Assembly (NCBI GenBank): GCA_029891385.1 | Contig: CM057233.1 | Coordinates: 56,498,063 to 56,562,062, forward strand | Length of the DNA: 64,000 nucleotides | DNA from: Erythroxylum novogranatense | Taxonomy: Eukaryota > Streptophyta > Magnoliopsida > Malpighiales > Erythroxylaceae | Direction of reading: 5' to 3' | Shown here: piece after piece, positions 23,353 through 34,800 of the stretch | How the letters are laid out: every line of letters begins with the position of its first letter | Position numbering within the stretch: the stretch's first letter is position 1 | Translations under genes and position numbers: made by a program | The notes under the pieces: model-generated | The model's database searches: none | Seen by the model: the letters and a program-made list of their open reading frames with translations, nothing else | Told to the model about the DNA's origin: nothing

Positions 23353-24050
23353 TATGACTTTGGCACTATAAATGCCATTTATTTAACAAGCCCTCATTTT
23401 CCTAAGATATCTTTATTACCTAAATGGGTGCAAAAAAGCATTCTAGATTGTTATCTAAATAATGCTACAATCACTCCTCACGATACTTTAATGCTAAAGA
23501 TTTATCAGATGGACTCGATTTCTATGAAGAAGAACGATATGATGCTTATCATTTTATTATGATTGGAAAAGTAGAACATTTTCTTATTACAGTCGATACT
23601 AAGTGAAAGAAAGAATTTAGTAGATACATCGAGTTTGATATCCATTACCAACGAGGTATTGGAATGGGGATTGTTGTCTCTGGAATGGAAGCAACTTTTA
23701 AAAAAGGCTTTCAAACTTATACATGTAATAATAATTTTACCCCACTCATGATAGCAGCATCCAAAAAATTCCCTTTGGCTACTGAAAACTTTGTAAAAAT
23801 GAAGATAGGGATGACTAAATGAGGAAAAATAAGATCAAGCCCAGAAGCTCAAGAAAGATTTTACCACCTCAGAAAGCATACTGAAAATATTTGTTCAACA
23901 TATTCTCGTGCCATCAAATTTCTTAAAGGAATAGGCAAAGAAGAAGATTCTAGAGTCAATACCTATAGTGATTCTGAATAATGGAAATCTATCACAATTT
24001 TAGATAAGTTCTTTCTGACCGATAAAAGCTTCAAAGAATCTTTAAAGTAA
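23353..24050 (+). pseudogene. Second caulimovirid frame, right part
   Basis: Continuation, in frame across the F target duplication, of the frame starting at 16064: the TGG codon ending the duplication is followed by TATGACTTTGGC. Pieces such as KWVQKSILDCYLNNATITP (open to 23562), GIGMGIVVSGMEATFKKGF (about 23655-23710) and EDSRVNTYSDSE (about 23945) sit in two frames with several stops. I do not assign a function; it is consistent with a downstream accessory frame of a caulimovirid. Confidence 0.6.
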
Positions 24051-24257
24051 AGGAAAGGAAGATGCCACGCTACAAAGATAAAAGCCAATAAAGACAAAGT
24101 TTCCACGTAAAGATAAAGTAAAAGAAGATAAAGTAAAGATACAAAACATGAAGACTTATCTTACATAAGATAAGGAGATCCCCTCAACCAATAAGAAAGA
24201 AGAAAAATCCTTCTAGATAAGGAGAATTCTACAATTGGATAAAATGTAATCAGATTA
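24051..24257. other. Tail of the caulimovirid fragment
   Basis: Purine-rich sequence with AAAGATAAAG-like repetitions and no open frame. It may be viral intergenic sequence. The junction with the G LTR near 24258 is inferred from the LTR start. Confidence 0.4.
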
Positions 24258-24335
24258 TTGTTAAGTCAAAATGACTTCACGTATAATAATTTTAGTGACA
24301 ATTAAATAAAAATAATAGTAGAAATAAATGAACAC

Positions 24336-24399
24336 AGTAGGAAGAAAACATAGAAGGAAGAAAACACAGAAGGAAGAAAACACAGTAGGAAGAAAACAT
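24336..24399 (+). repeat. Four 16-base tandem repeats in G LTR
   Basis: AGTAGGAAGAAAACAT, AGAAGGAAGAAAACAC (twice), AGTAGGAAGAAAACAT, placed upstream of the TATA box where LTR enhancers usually lie. Confidence 0.9.
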
Positions 24400-24551
24400 A
24401 GAAGAAGAGTAAAAACATAGATGATACGAAGATGAAGACACGATAGTACGTTGGACGATTAGTCAATTTGAGTTAGTTACAGAACTTAACTGAATAATAG
24501 TTTCTACAAGAAACAAGAAGCTGTTATCAAGAAGTAGTTGAAGATGAAGGC

Positions 24552-24559
24552 TATAAATA
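24552..24559 (+). promoter_or_regulatory. TATA box of G LTR
   Basis: TATAAATA, about 215 bases after the 16-base repeats and well before the LTR end, a plausible promoter for the genomic transcript. Confidence 0.6.
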
Positions 24560-25127
24560 CAAGTCAGAGTCAAAGATCGAACTAGTTATTGTTGAACAAG
24601 TATTTTGAACTTTAGCAAAATTCTGTGTTCGTTGTGCAAACCACGAGAGCTATCTTTATTGTAACAAAGCTCGCAGTATCTTTCTAGTGAGAGAAAGGAA
24701 AAGCTGAGAGCCTGGAGAGGCTAAGAGAGCAAAGATAATACTTGGTGTAAGAGACCTGAAGAGGCTCTGTAGAGAAAGAATACTTGTACATTTTGAGAAG
24801 AATAGTGAAATCTCAGAAGAATTATGAGGACTGGACGTAGCCCAAGGTTTAGGGTGAACCAAGATAAAATCGTCATATCCATTTTGTAACTCTCTATTTT
24901 AATTTCTATTGTTCTTATACAAGTATTTAGAATTCAATTGCGATTTAATCACGAAGATATTATCGTATAAACATTGTGATATTCACTTAATAGCATTGAA
25001 AAAGTTAGTTTTCAAAGAAATATCAAAGGGGTTGTTTTCACGAAAAAGGATACACAATTTAACCCCCCTTCTTGTGCATTTTGTATATTGTACGTAAAGA
25101 CTATACTAACAAGTGATTTACTTCAAT

Positions 25128-25139
25128 TGGTATCTGAGC
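25128..25139 (+). other. Primer-binding site of G
   Basis: TGGTATCTGAGC differs by one base from the initiator-Met type site TGGTATCAGAGC used by B, C and D. It starts 16 bases after ACTAACA, further than usual, which argues for mutation or for the later LTR end. Confidence 0.65.
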
Positions 25140-25182
25140 TCGGTTTCCAAGAACCACCGTTACAAAGTGAGGACAAAGATCT

Positions 25183-26820
25183 ATGGATGAATCACATGTT
25201 TTTATAGCTGAAGGCACCTTCGTCACAAGACCTCCTGCATTCAATGGTGAAGATTATCATTATTGGAAGGATAGGATGCAGTTCTTCATTGAATCCACAC
25301 ACATTGATATTTGGGACATCATTGAGAATGGACCGTATATACCAATGGATGATGAAGGAAATGCTATTCCACGTACCAGATGCTCAACCGATAAAAAAGC
25401 TAGATTCCAACGTAATTCAAAGGCCAAGTTCTTTCTGAGTTGTGCCTTAAGCAGAAGTGAATATGATAAAGTTCATAGATGCGACACTGCAAAGGAGATG
25501 TGGGACACTCTATCCATTGCACATGAAGGCACTAACCAAGTGAAAGAGTCCAAAATAAGCATTCTTGTACACTAGTATGAGCTATTTAAGATAAAAGAAG
25601 ATGAATCTATTGATCAGATGTTTGGACGATTTCAAACTATCGTTAATGGACTTAAAGCTCTTGGGAGAATCTACGATAATCAAGACCATGTCAGGAAGAT
25701 TCTCAGAAGTTCGCCGAAAAGATGGAGACCTAAAGTCACTGCAGTACAAGAAGCCAAGGACTTGAGTATATTGAAGCTTGATGAATTACTTGGTTCTTTA
25801 AAGATACAAGAAGTGGAGCTTAATGCAGAAGAGAAACCCAGACGGGAGAAATCTAGAGCATTAAAGGCTGGATAAAAGAATCACAAGACTTAGAAAAAGA
25901 GAAGTCCATTATCAAAAACATTAAAGATTGAAGAAATTAAGAATGACGATACTAGTGAATCTGAACAAGATTCAAGCGAAGATGATGATGAATTATCTTT
26001 TATTTTGAGAAAGATCAGATGGATGTGGAAGAAGAAAGCAAAAGGAAATAAAGATTTTTTTTTAAAGAAAAATAGAAAAGACGAAATCAAGAACAAGAAG
26101 ACATCTGCCATTTGCTACGAGTGTAACAAACCTGGACACTACAAGTCTGAATCTCCGTTGTTGAGAAGAAAACCAAAGAAAAACAAAGAAAATAAAAAGA
26201 GCATGACGGTAACATGGGAAGATTTGGATTCGTTCGAATCTGATATTGATTCAGAAGCATTAGTTCAAGCAAATATATGCTTGGTAGTCGAAAAAGAAAG
26301 TGACGAGGAGGTAACTTCTAACTTTAACGAACTACAAGATGCATATTTAGAATTGTTAGAAGATTCACAGACTATACTAAAGCAGTATAGATCGTTAAAG
26401 AAAAAGTTTGTAGAAAACTTGAAAAACACGGAATTGTTAGAGAGAGAAAACGTCTGCCTGAAGAAATAAGTATACAATATGAAGAAAAAAGTTACTATAG
26501 ATAGATTCGAGGAAATTAATCAGCTGAAACAAAGAATTAATACTCTTTTAGCAGATCTATCAACTTTTACTGAAAGTACGAAGAAAATGAATGACATGCT
26601 TGGAAGACATAGACACCTGAATGATAAGAGTGGTCTAGGGTTTACTAAAAGCGATACTTGTCATAAAAAGAATTTTATTCCTTATAGAAAGAAAAATCAC
26701 CAGTCGTCTTATTATCATTCTATGAATTATTATAAGTCTAACCCCAAAGGACCTAAGAAAATCTGGGTACCTAAGAAAAACATAATATCTACTGCAGGTC
26801 TCCTTCCTTGGAAAAAATAA
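25183..26820 (+). pseudogene. gag of G
   Basis: Starts ATG 25183 (MDESHVFIAEGTF). One frame is kept to 26820 but with stops at about 25573, 25873, 25891 and 26467. Order: capsid/UBN2 part (GEDYHYWKDRMQFF; WDTLSIAHEGTNQVKESKI), FGRFQTIVNGLKALG, an acidic linker, a zinc knuckle at about 26116 (CYECNKPGHYKSES) in which the last cysteine is serine, then a coiled-coil stretch (LKQYRSLKKKF; INQLKQRINTLLADL) and a basic end (KKIWVPKK). This is the Gag layout of Sireviruses. The start is supported by position 43 bases after the primer site. Confidence 0.88.
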
Positions 26821-27868
26821 CCAACACCAATGGTACTTGGATAGTGGATGCTCGCGACATATGGCGGGAATAAGGTCTATGTTCCTAGATCTTCAAAATA
26901 AGAAGGGAGGATTGGTAACTTTTGGAGACAGCTAGCAGGGCAAAATAATTGGAATCGGTAAAATCATTAAAGATTCTTTTGCATCTATTGATAATGTTCT
27001 GCTAGTTGATAGTCTAAAACATAATTTGATTAGTTTCATTCAATTATATGATTCTGGTTTTGAAGTATCCTTTAATCAAAACTCTTATGTAGTCAAAAAC
27101 AAGGACGGTTCCATATTCTTCTCTGCCAAAAGATGAAACAATCTTTATAAGATTAATTTAGAAGATTTCCAAAGTCAAAATATTTCTTGTTTAATATCAA
27201 CAGATGAAGAAAAACTGATTTGGCATAAAACGCTAGGTCATGTTAGTTTCAAACATATTTCTAAGTTGATTAAACATGATTTGGTAAGAGGTTTACCAAA
27301 AATAAGTTTTAACAAGGATTTCTTTTGTGAAAGTTGTCATAAAGAAAAACAGATTAAAACATCTTTTTCTTCTAAAAATATTGTAACTTCGTCTAGACCT
27401 CAAGAGTTGTTACATATAGATTTATTTGGTCGAACTAGGACATTAAATCTTGACGGAAAGAAGTATGGTCTCGTAATTGTTGATGACTTCACTAGATTTT
27501 GTTAGATATTATTTTTGTCACATAAGGATGAATCTTTTAGATGTTTTAAAGTGCTTTCCAAAAAGTTACAAAATGAAAAAGAAATTTCTATTGCTGGAAT
27601 TAGAAGTGATCATGGTGGTGAATTTGAGAATGAAAATTTTAGAATATTTTGTGAAAAGAATGGAATTTTCCATAATTTCTCTGCTCCTAAAACTCCACAA
27701 CATAATGGAGTTGTAAAAAGAAAGAACAGGACGATTAAGGAAATGGCAAGAGCCATACTGTGTGAAATGAATCTTCCTAAGTATTTCTGGGCAGAAGCTG
27801 TGAACACAACTTGTTATATTCAAAATGGAATATTTATGCGAACTTTGTTAAAAAAAAACTTCATATGA
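26821..27868 (+). pseudogene. Protease and integrase of G
   Basis: A frame change at the A-run near 26815 leads to protease: WYLDSGCSRHMAG (about 26838) with the D-S-G catalytic triplet intact. GAG-pre-integrase zinc region: WHKTLGHVSFKHISKL (about 27220) and CESCHKEKQ. Integrase core: ELLHIDLFGRTR, then stop after VDDFTRFC (27505), then GIRSDHGGEFENENF and PQHNGVVKRKNRTIKEMARA (27515-27868) containing the D-D-35-E residues in altered frames. Ends at TGA 27866-27868. Confidence 0.87.
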
Positions 27869-27932
27869 GTTATGGAAAGGAAGGAATCCTAATATCTTTT
27901 ACTTCCATCCATTTGTTTGCAAGTGTACTATA

Positions 27933-28913
27933 TTGAATACAAAGGAAATTTTGGATAAATTCGATTATAAGACTTATTCAGGAATTTTTCTAGGATATTC
28001 ATTATCTTCTAAACCTTATATGGTCTATAATCTTACTTCTAAGACTGTTGAAGAATCTATTCATGTCAAATTTGATGATAGCTCTCAACCAAATAGAAGG
28101 AATGATACTGATAATGAAACCACATCAGTACCCTTGGTTGATAGTGAAGATGTGTCACCATCAGATACTACTTTAGACAAAGTAGGAGATATTCCTAAAA
28201 ATCTTGGTCTGAAAAGGAACTGGAGATATAAGTCTTCTCACCCAGAAGATCTGATTATAGGAGAAACTTTAGAAGGTATCAAAACTAGGTCGAAAGTCAG
28301 AAGAGAAACAAATGTAGCCTTTATTTCTGAAATAGAGCCTAAGAAAATTGATGAAGCTCTTCAGGATGAAGCTTGGATTTTAGTCATGCAAGAGGAGCTT
28401 AACCAATTTACTAGGGATAAAGTTTGGTCTTTAGTTCCCAGACCCCCTAAAAAGTCTATCATAGGAACGAGATGGGTTTTTAAGAATAAACTAGATGAGT
28501 CAGGTAGAGTAAGTGGTAACAAAGCTAGATTAGTAGCTCAAGGTTATAATCAACAAGAAGGAATAGACTATAATGAAACTTATGCTCCTGTGTCCAGAGT
28601 AGAAACTATTAGGATCTTGCTTGCATATTCTGTTTGTCATGATATAAAGCTATTTCAAATGGATGTGAAAAGCGCATTTTTGAATGGTTTTATAGATGAA
28701 GAAGTTTATGTAAAGCAACCTCTTGGTTTCGAAGACTCTAAGAAACCAGACTATGTCTATAGAATTCATAAAGCTTTGTATGGATTGAAACAAGCTCCTC
28801 AAGCTTGGTATGATCGTCTAAGTTCTTTTCTGATTGAGGATGATTTTAGTAGAGGACATGTAGATTATACTTTATTTAGAAAATGCATTAAGAATGATTT
28901 CATCATAGTATGA
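27933..28913 (+). pseudogene. Reverse transcriptase of G, catalytic Asp lost
   Basis: 326 open codons cover the integrase tail (GYSLSSKPYMVYNL) and the reverse transcriptase: IGTRWVFKNKLDESG, RLVAQGYNQQEGIDY, FQMDVKSAFLNGF (first catalytic Asp present), LYGLKQAPQAWYDRL. The frame ends at TGA 28911-28913 in FIIV*IYVNDIIFG: the catalytic YVDD has become YVND (GAT to AAT), so the polymerase would be dead even without the stop. The remaining connection region (28914-29092) is frameshifted. Confidence 0.9.
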
Positions 28914-29092
28914 ATATATGTTAATGATATTATCTTTGGTGCAACGTCTAAAAAGCTATATACTAGTTTCGAGAATTTGATGAAGAATGAATTTGAGATG
29001 AGCGTGATGGGTGAATTGAAATTCTTTCTTGAGTTACAAGTTAAACAAACTGAAGAAGAGATTTTTATTCATCAACATAATATATCAAAGAA

Positions 29093-29552
29093 ATGTTGGC
29101 TAGGTATGGAATAGAAAAAGTCAAACCTATGTCAACTCCTATGCATCCTTCAAACCTTTTATCTAAGGATGAAGTTAGTAAGAAGGTTGATCAAACCCTT
29201 TCTAGAGGAATCATTGGCTCTTTACTTTACCCTACAGTAAGCAGACCTGATATTTTGTTTAGTGTTTGTTTGTGTGCAAGATTTCAAGTAGATGCTAGAG
29301 AATCTCACTATATTACTGTCAAAAGAATTTTGACATATCTATCAAGTTCTACTGATCTTTGCTTAATGTATGAGAAAGGTAAAGATTTCAGGTTAATTGG
29401 CTATTGTGATGCTGATTACGCTGGAGACGGGATTGATAGGAAGAGTACGAGTGGAGGTTGTTACTTTCTTAGCCACAACCTAGTTTCCTAATCAAGCAAG
29501 AGGCAAAGCTCAATTGCTCTATCCACTGTAGAAGTTGAATGCATGTCAGCTG
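29093..29552 (+). pseudogene. RNase H of G, left part
   Basis: Open from 29093 to 29491: STPMHPSNLLSKDE, IIGSLLYPTVSRPDILFSV, GYCDADYAGDGIDRKST (RNase H start), then a TAA where VSW is expected (29489-29491), then SSKRQSSIALSTVEVECMSA up to the B insertion in the GCTG of the target duplication (29548-29552). The frame continues at 60094. Confidence 0.9.
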
Positions 29553-30976
29553 TGTTGGATCGCGTACGGTCTGAGTATTCACAATACACTGCGGAAAAAG
29601 ACCATACAACAACATGAAATATAATCGAAAATACCAAGGATGTACGAAAATACCTTATTTCCGTGGATAGGTTGCTTCTTTTTCGGATTCCAAGACACTG
29701 CAAACGCGAATGCCCTGTACCGGTATCCACACGAGTATGCACGATTCGGGCTGCGACTATGGTGTGCTAGCACGTCCTCAAACTCTTTTCGAATGCCGCA
29801 CGGTTTTCCTCTCGGATGGTGGCTAGGGTTTCTTGACAATAGTGTCATTTTTTTAATGAGACCTAAGCTTCTCTATTTATAGAGAAACCCTAATCCCATT
29901 GAGGCCCTAATAATTTTCGGCCCATTATATCTCATATAATAGAAGCCCAACAACTTAATTCCAATCTAGCCCAATAAATATATCTACATATATTTATTCA
30001 ATACCTAATAAATTAGGCCCAAGAGAATAAGCCTAGATCACATCACTCTTTGTGTGCGACCCTGTAGGCTCATTTGATGTTGGCAATGAGCTTGATCACA
30101 CTTCAAGGCCCATAAGTCATAAGCGGCCTCTAGCAAGACATTATGACTACCCAAATCAAATGAGGATCGATAATCCGATTTAACTCAGAATATGGTTATA
30201 AGCTCACCTTTTGTAACATGATATCAAGATTAATCATAAGGCATGGTACATGTCAACCTTTGATTAATCATAGTTTCTTGATCCCCAAGTTGACTGATTA
30301 TAACAAATGACATTGATGACTCTTCATCAATTCATTTGAGCACGGCCATGCATTTCTTGAGTCACACTTGTCAAGAGGCCCAAATGATATCTCTCTCATT
30401 TAAGAGAGGTACAAATCCCATCTATGTCATTAACATCCCTTCGCATGATTCATTTAGTGTCCAACATAAGACTAATTGTTATTCGGTTAAAAATAACTTA
30501 GTCTAATATCAAAACATTAAATTCCTCATGTAGGGAACCATGATGACTTCAGGTCAAAGGACTAAAGTCAAACCATATTAAGAATCACTAATGACATGAA
30601 ACCATGTAGTATTCTTTATGTGGGTCGGTCCAATATATGTTCTCTAACATATATCTATGTTTTTGATTTGATATCTCATATCCATGATCAGTAAAACGTG
30701 ATCATCAATCAGAACACATACTAGTCTTAATTCATTATTGTTCCACCAATAATGATCGACTAGGGACAGTCTAGAATAGTGTTATAACGCTTATGGTTTT
30801 ACTATCAAGTCACATAGTTGATGACATAAGTCTAATACTATTCACAGAATGTAAATCACATTACATAAACGAAATACATGCATATATAAAGGAATACCTC
30901 ATAATATATTATTAACAAGTCATAATGTTAATACATGAATCACAAATATCCATTGGCCTAGGGCACACTACTAACA
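29553..30976 (-). repeat. 3' LTR of B
   Basis: 1,424 bases, TGTTGGATCG...CACTACTAACA on the plus strand. Almost identical to 58682-60088; the main difference is about 24 extra bases around 29813-29836. Confidence 0.96.
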
Positions 30977-30990
30977 ATCTCCCACTTGCA
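30977..30990 (-). other. Polypurine tract of B
   Basis: Minus-strand TGCAAGTGGGAGAT directly before the 3' LTR, like the tracts of A and C. Confidence 0.85.
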
Positions 30991-30996
30991 CTAGGC

Positions 30997-31208
30997 CTAA
31001 TCGGTCAGATATCTAATACCCATAGACCTCGTATGACTTTCATGTTTAGCCTGTGGAAGAGGCTTAGTAAGTGGATCAGCAATGTTGTCATCTGTGCCCA
31101 CTTTGCATATCTTCACGTCTCCTCTCCAAATGATTTCTCTAATGATATGGAAACAGCTGAGTATGTGTTTGGATCTATGATGCGAATTTGGTTCCTTAGC
31201 CTACGCTA
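30997..31208 (-). pseudogene. RNase H C-terminus of B
   Basis: Last part of the B polyprotein, after element C. Words on the minus strand: IREIIWRGDVKICKVGTDD, NIADPLTKPLPQAKHESH, SMGIRYLTD, stop TAG (30997-30999). The frame matches 40880-41466 when one copy of the duplication CGCTA is kept. Confidence 0.88.
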
Positions 31209-33125
31209 TGTAGGAAAATCCCAGGAGGTACATCACATGTACCGGCAGCGGAAAACAAAAATTTTTGTTTCCGGGACTTTCCCGAAACCCAGGATCCAGG
31301 TATCGGTATGAAGACATCAACCTAAATAGCCAAAAGAGACTATCTCTAAAGGTATCCACGCAGAGATCGAAAACCTAATCGAGTCAAACCCTTTGACGGG
31401 AATAGCTAGAACAGTTAAAGCCCGCTAGAGCCTACCTCTCATCTGGAGAGCTTGAGATTGAACGTTGGAACCCTTGAGAAGTAGAGAAGAAACGATGATG
31501 CCTTTAGGAAGAAAGCTTGAAAACCATTTTCAAAGGAAACTTAACACTTAAGTTTTCCACTTCTTCCAACCCATAAGCACCGCCGACCATCACCTCCTAA
31601 GCCTTCTTATATGTATCTTTTAACTCTTGAAAGAGTACCATAAGCTAAGGCCAAGTGTATGGCTTAATAGCCATTCATTTATTAATGGATTAAAGAAATG
31701 AACTTTGAAAAGTCAAAGCTAATCTCTTCTTCCCATTCCAACGTGCACATGCTTATATTTATATATAATAATTAATTAATTAATTACTTAATTAATTAAT
31801 TAGAATATAATTGTTAAGGTCTAGTCCAACTGGGGTCGGTCCTACCACTGCTTGAACCCGTCTTTGAAACTTGACTCCTAAACCTTTCTTAGCAATATTG
31901 ATGTCGCGATCTCATCGGGACATATCCCAATCCCATTGGGATCTATTTAATCCTAATGCTCTCCATAATTGGAACTCGTCCAATTGCTATTTTACGATTC
32001 TCCGAGTCACTCTTATCGTGTGACCCTTTAGGCTCCGGTTATGTTGGCCACTTAGATTAACAATTAATCTGAGCAAGTCATGAGCGGTATCTAGCAACAC
32101 ATCATGACCCCTAATTGACCGGAAAGTAATCGGTTTGATGTATTCATCACGAACCGATCACGAACCCTTCCATAGATAATTACTGCAATTCGTCCTTTCA
32201 CCATCCTATACCCCACTTGGTTATGAGTATGGTCAAAGTGTCAACTCTCACTAGACCGAGTCTAGCCCAAGTGATATCGCTTCGCCCGGGACTCATTACT
32301 CTATATGTCAATGAAGACACTCTTCATGACATACATGCTGGCCAACTTTAGTAATGATCCCGACAAGAGGCTATGGGTATCTCTTCCGTAATCCGAAATG
32401 GTGAATCCTTTATTGGCTACTCAATTATCTTCAATACCTCAAGCTGTACCCAAGCACCACCCTATGAGTTACCTCCGAAGGCAACAAGGAATGGAGTCAA
32501 AGCAGGATCAAGATTCAAGATATCCTCGAGTACCTCAAGTCTAAGGATACTTGCATCATTGCTATGATGAGATTATCACCGACACTTAGATAAGATATCC
32601 ATGTGATGATCTCATGGCGGGTCATCCAATGAACTTACTACCGCTAGTAAGCATCCACATGTCAATTCTAAATATCTCATATTTACGCTTCGAGATCCAC
32701 CGCTGATCCAATCAAGGAATATGACATGTGTTAGTCTATCCGGATTAATGATGTCCAGCTCATTAATCCTATGACGAGGAGAATTTAGATATCTTGACAT
32801 AATTGCACATGATAGGAATCTCGATAGTATGATCACATCATAATTTCCTTCATGCTATGTCATATATCATGGACTTCATTAATTTGATTAAAATCAAATC
32901 AATTCATAAACAATGTTTATGAATATCAAATTAATGAAGAATGCCTTTTCTTTATTTATTCATAAAGTCGCTCACGACTTTGAATAAAACGCTAAAGGGA
33001 TTGCCTTTAGGGCACAAATAAACAATCGATTTGAACAAGTCGACTTATCCAATGAACAAGTCGACTTATCGATGCGAACATGTAAAGTCAACTTACACAT
33101 GGTACAAGTCGACTTATCACTTACA
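31209..33125 (-). repeat. 3' LTR of C
   Basis: 1,917 bases, plus-strand TGTAGGAAAATCCC...ATCACTTACA. The last ~95 bases hold an AAGTCGACTT array not present in the A LTR. Confidence 0.94.
33032..33120. repeat. AAGTCGACTT array in C 3' LTR
   Basis: Three AAGTCGACTT copies plus one variant (AAGTCAACTT) within about 90 bases; the same array is at 40788-40873 in the other LTR. Confidence 0.9.
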
Positions 33126-33140
33126 AATCTCCCACTTGAC
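33126..33140 (-). other. Polypurine tract of C
   Basis: Minus-strand GTCAAGTGGGAGATT adjoining the 3' LTR; identical to that of A. Confidence 0.85.
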
Positions 33141-33780
33141 CTAAAGCCAATCGCCTTAGTATCTAATACCATAAGCGAGTCCATGAGAATCACAATTCTC
33201 CCGTGACAATGGCTTTGTCAACGAACAACAACACTTTGCTCGTGGAATTCTCTCTATCGGGATATCATCTCGACTAATGATCTCCCGAATCGGCGAAGTA
33301 CGAGTTTGGATCGTCGATAAGACCTTGGTTCCTTTGCCTGCGAACTAGCCCCATTGTATCACAATACAATCCTATGGGCCCATCACGGTAGGGACCAGAT
33401 CAAGTTCAAGAATGAACTTCGATCCAAACCGCTTCGCTGCGCATCTCATGCGGCAATGTACTCTGCCTCGGTTGATGAATCAGCATCCTCTTTTTGAACT
33501 TTTCCAACCGACCGCCACGCTATTCAAAGGTGAATTTATATAACCTGATTGTGATTTAGAATCATCCTTATCAGATTAAATACTAGCATCTGAATGCCTG
33601 CTCACTTGGAGATTTCCATCTCCATAGTTCAAGAAAACATCCTTAGTGCTTCGCAAGTACTTGAGGATATTCTTGACAGCCACTCAGTGACCCTTACCAG
33701 GATCCAATTGGTATCCTTCAGAACACTTAGAGCATACGATACATCGTGCCTCGTACATAGCATTGTTCCATGCTAAACCT
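33141..33780 (-). pseudogene. RNase H remnant of C
   Basis: Reverse-strand sequence parallels A 4800-5594, for example the RNase H end with TTGACAAAGCC near 33215 and KNILKYL-type words near 33660-33680, but no frame is open for more than about 60 codons because of repeated small deletions. Not functional. Confidence 0.75.
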
Positions 33781-34800
33781 CTTTAGCATCTCATCTATGT
33801 ACGATGATTGTGAAAGACCAAGCAACCTTTTGATTTATCTCTATAAATCTATATCCCAAGGATATAAGTCGCTTCACAAAGGTCTTTCATCGCAAATTGA
33901 TTGGACAACCAAATTTTAACGATTGCAGCATAGAGACATCGTTTCCTAGTAACGATATGTCATCTACATACAACACAAGGAATACGATTGCAGTCCCATT
34001 AACCTTCTTATACACACATGATCATCCGGATTTTGTGAGAAATCAAACTCTTTGATTGACTCATCAAAGCGGATAATCCAACTCTGGATGCTTGCTTCAA
34101 TCCAAACATGGATTTACGAAGCTTGCATACCTTTTCGCCATCGATGGAAGTGAAGCCTCGGTTGTGTCATACACATCCTCGGGATTTCCTCTCGGAAAGT
34201 CGTCTTCACATCCATTTGCCATATCTCATAATCATAATGAGTGGCAATGGCTAGGAGTATCCTAATGGATTTAAGCATTGTTACGGGGTCAAGGTCTCGT
34301 CATAGTCAACTCTTTATGCTGTGATTTAAATCCTTTGCCGTAAGCATTGCTTTATAGGTAATCAAATTACCATCCATGTTGGTTTTCTTCGAAAACTCCT
34401 TTGCACCCAATGGGTTTTATCCTTCGTGTAACAACCAAAGTCCATACTTGGTTTTCATACATGGAATCCATTTCATTTCATGGCACAAAGCCATGTTCCG
34501 CATCAACCTTTCGTAACCTGTTCATAGGTAGTAGGCGCATCATCTCATATGAGCAATACGCCATTCTGTTCCTCACGAGAAATCCATATCTCTCAGGAAC
34601 AGAGCGTATCCTACATGACCTACGAAATTCTTGTGTAATAGAAGGTTGAATGTTACCTCATCTATATGAGTTACGATTGCAGTTCGAGAAGTTGATTCTG
34701 CTTGTTCGAGCATCTTGAACTTCCTCAAGTTCAACTTTGCTCTCACTGTCCTCTTGTAAAAGAAACTCTTTCTTTAAAAAAACAACATGCTTGGAAACAA
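33781..34800 (-). pseudogene. Reverse transcriptase remnant of C
   Basis: Minus-strand match to the reverse transcriptase of A (3900-4800). The region of the YVDD box lies near 33955-33985 (plus-strand ACGATATGTCATCTACATAC), and the AFLNGN and WVFKKK regions are recognisable only as fragments in changing frames. About one small deletion every few tens of bases separates it from A. Confidence 0.78.

Larger units (their letters stand above)
24258..25111 (+). repeat. 5' LTR of G (start inferred)
   Basis: TGTTAAGTC... to ...ACTATACTAACA gives TGTTA/TAACA ends. It includes a TATA box and a 16-base tandem repeat. The right end could instead be TTCA at 25125, closer to the primer site. Without a 3' LTR neither boundary is verified. 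Confidence 0.6.

Noticed and set aside
25890..26111. Minus-strand hydrophobic frame
   Set aside because: Antisense of the acidic/lysine-rich part of G gag.
29488..29882. Overlapping open frames at the start of the B LTR (also 58769-58991)
   Set aside because: LTR sequence; frames differ between the two LTR copies and show no protein family.
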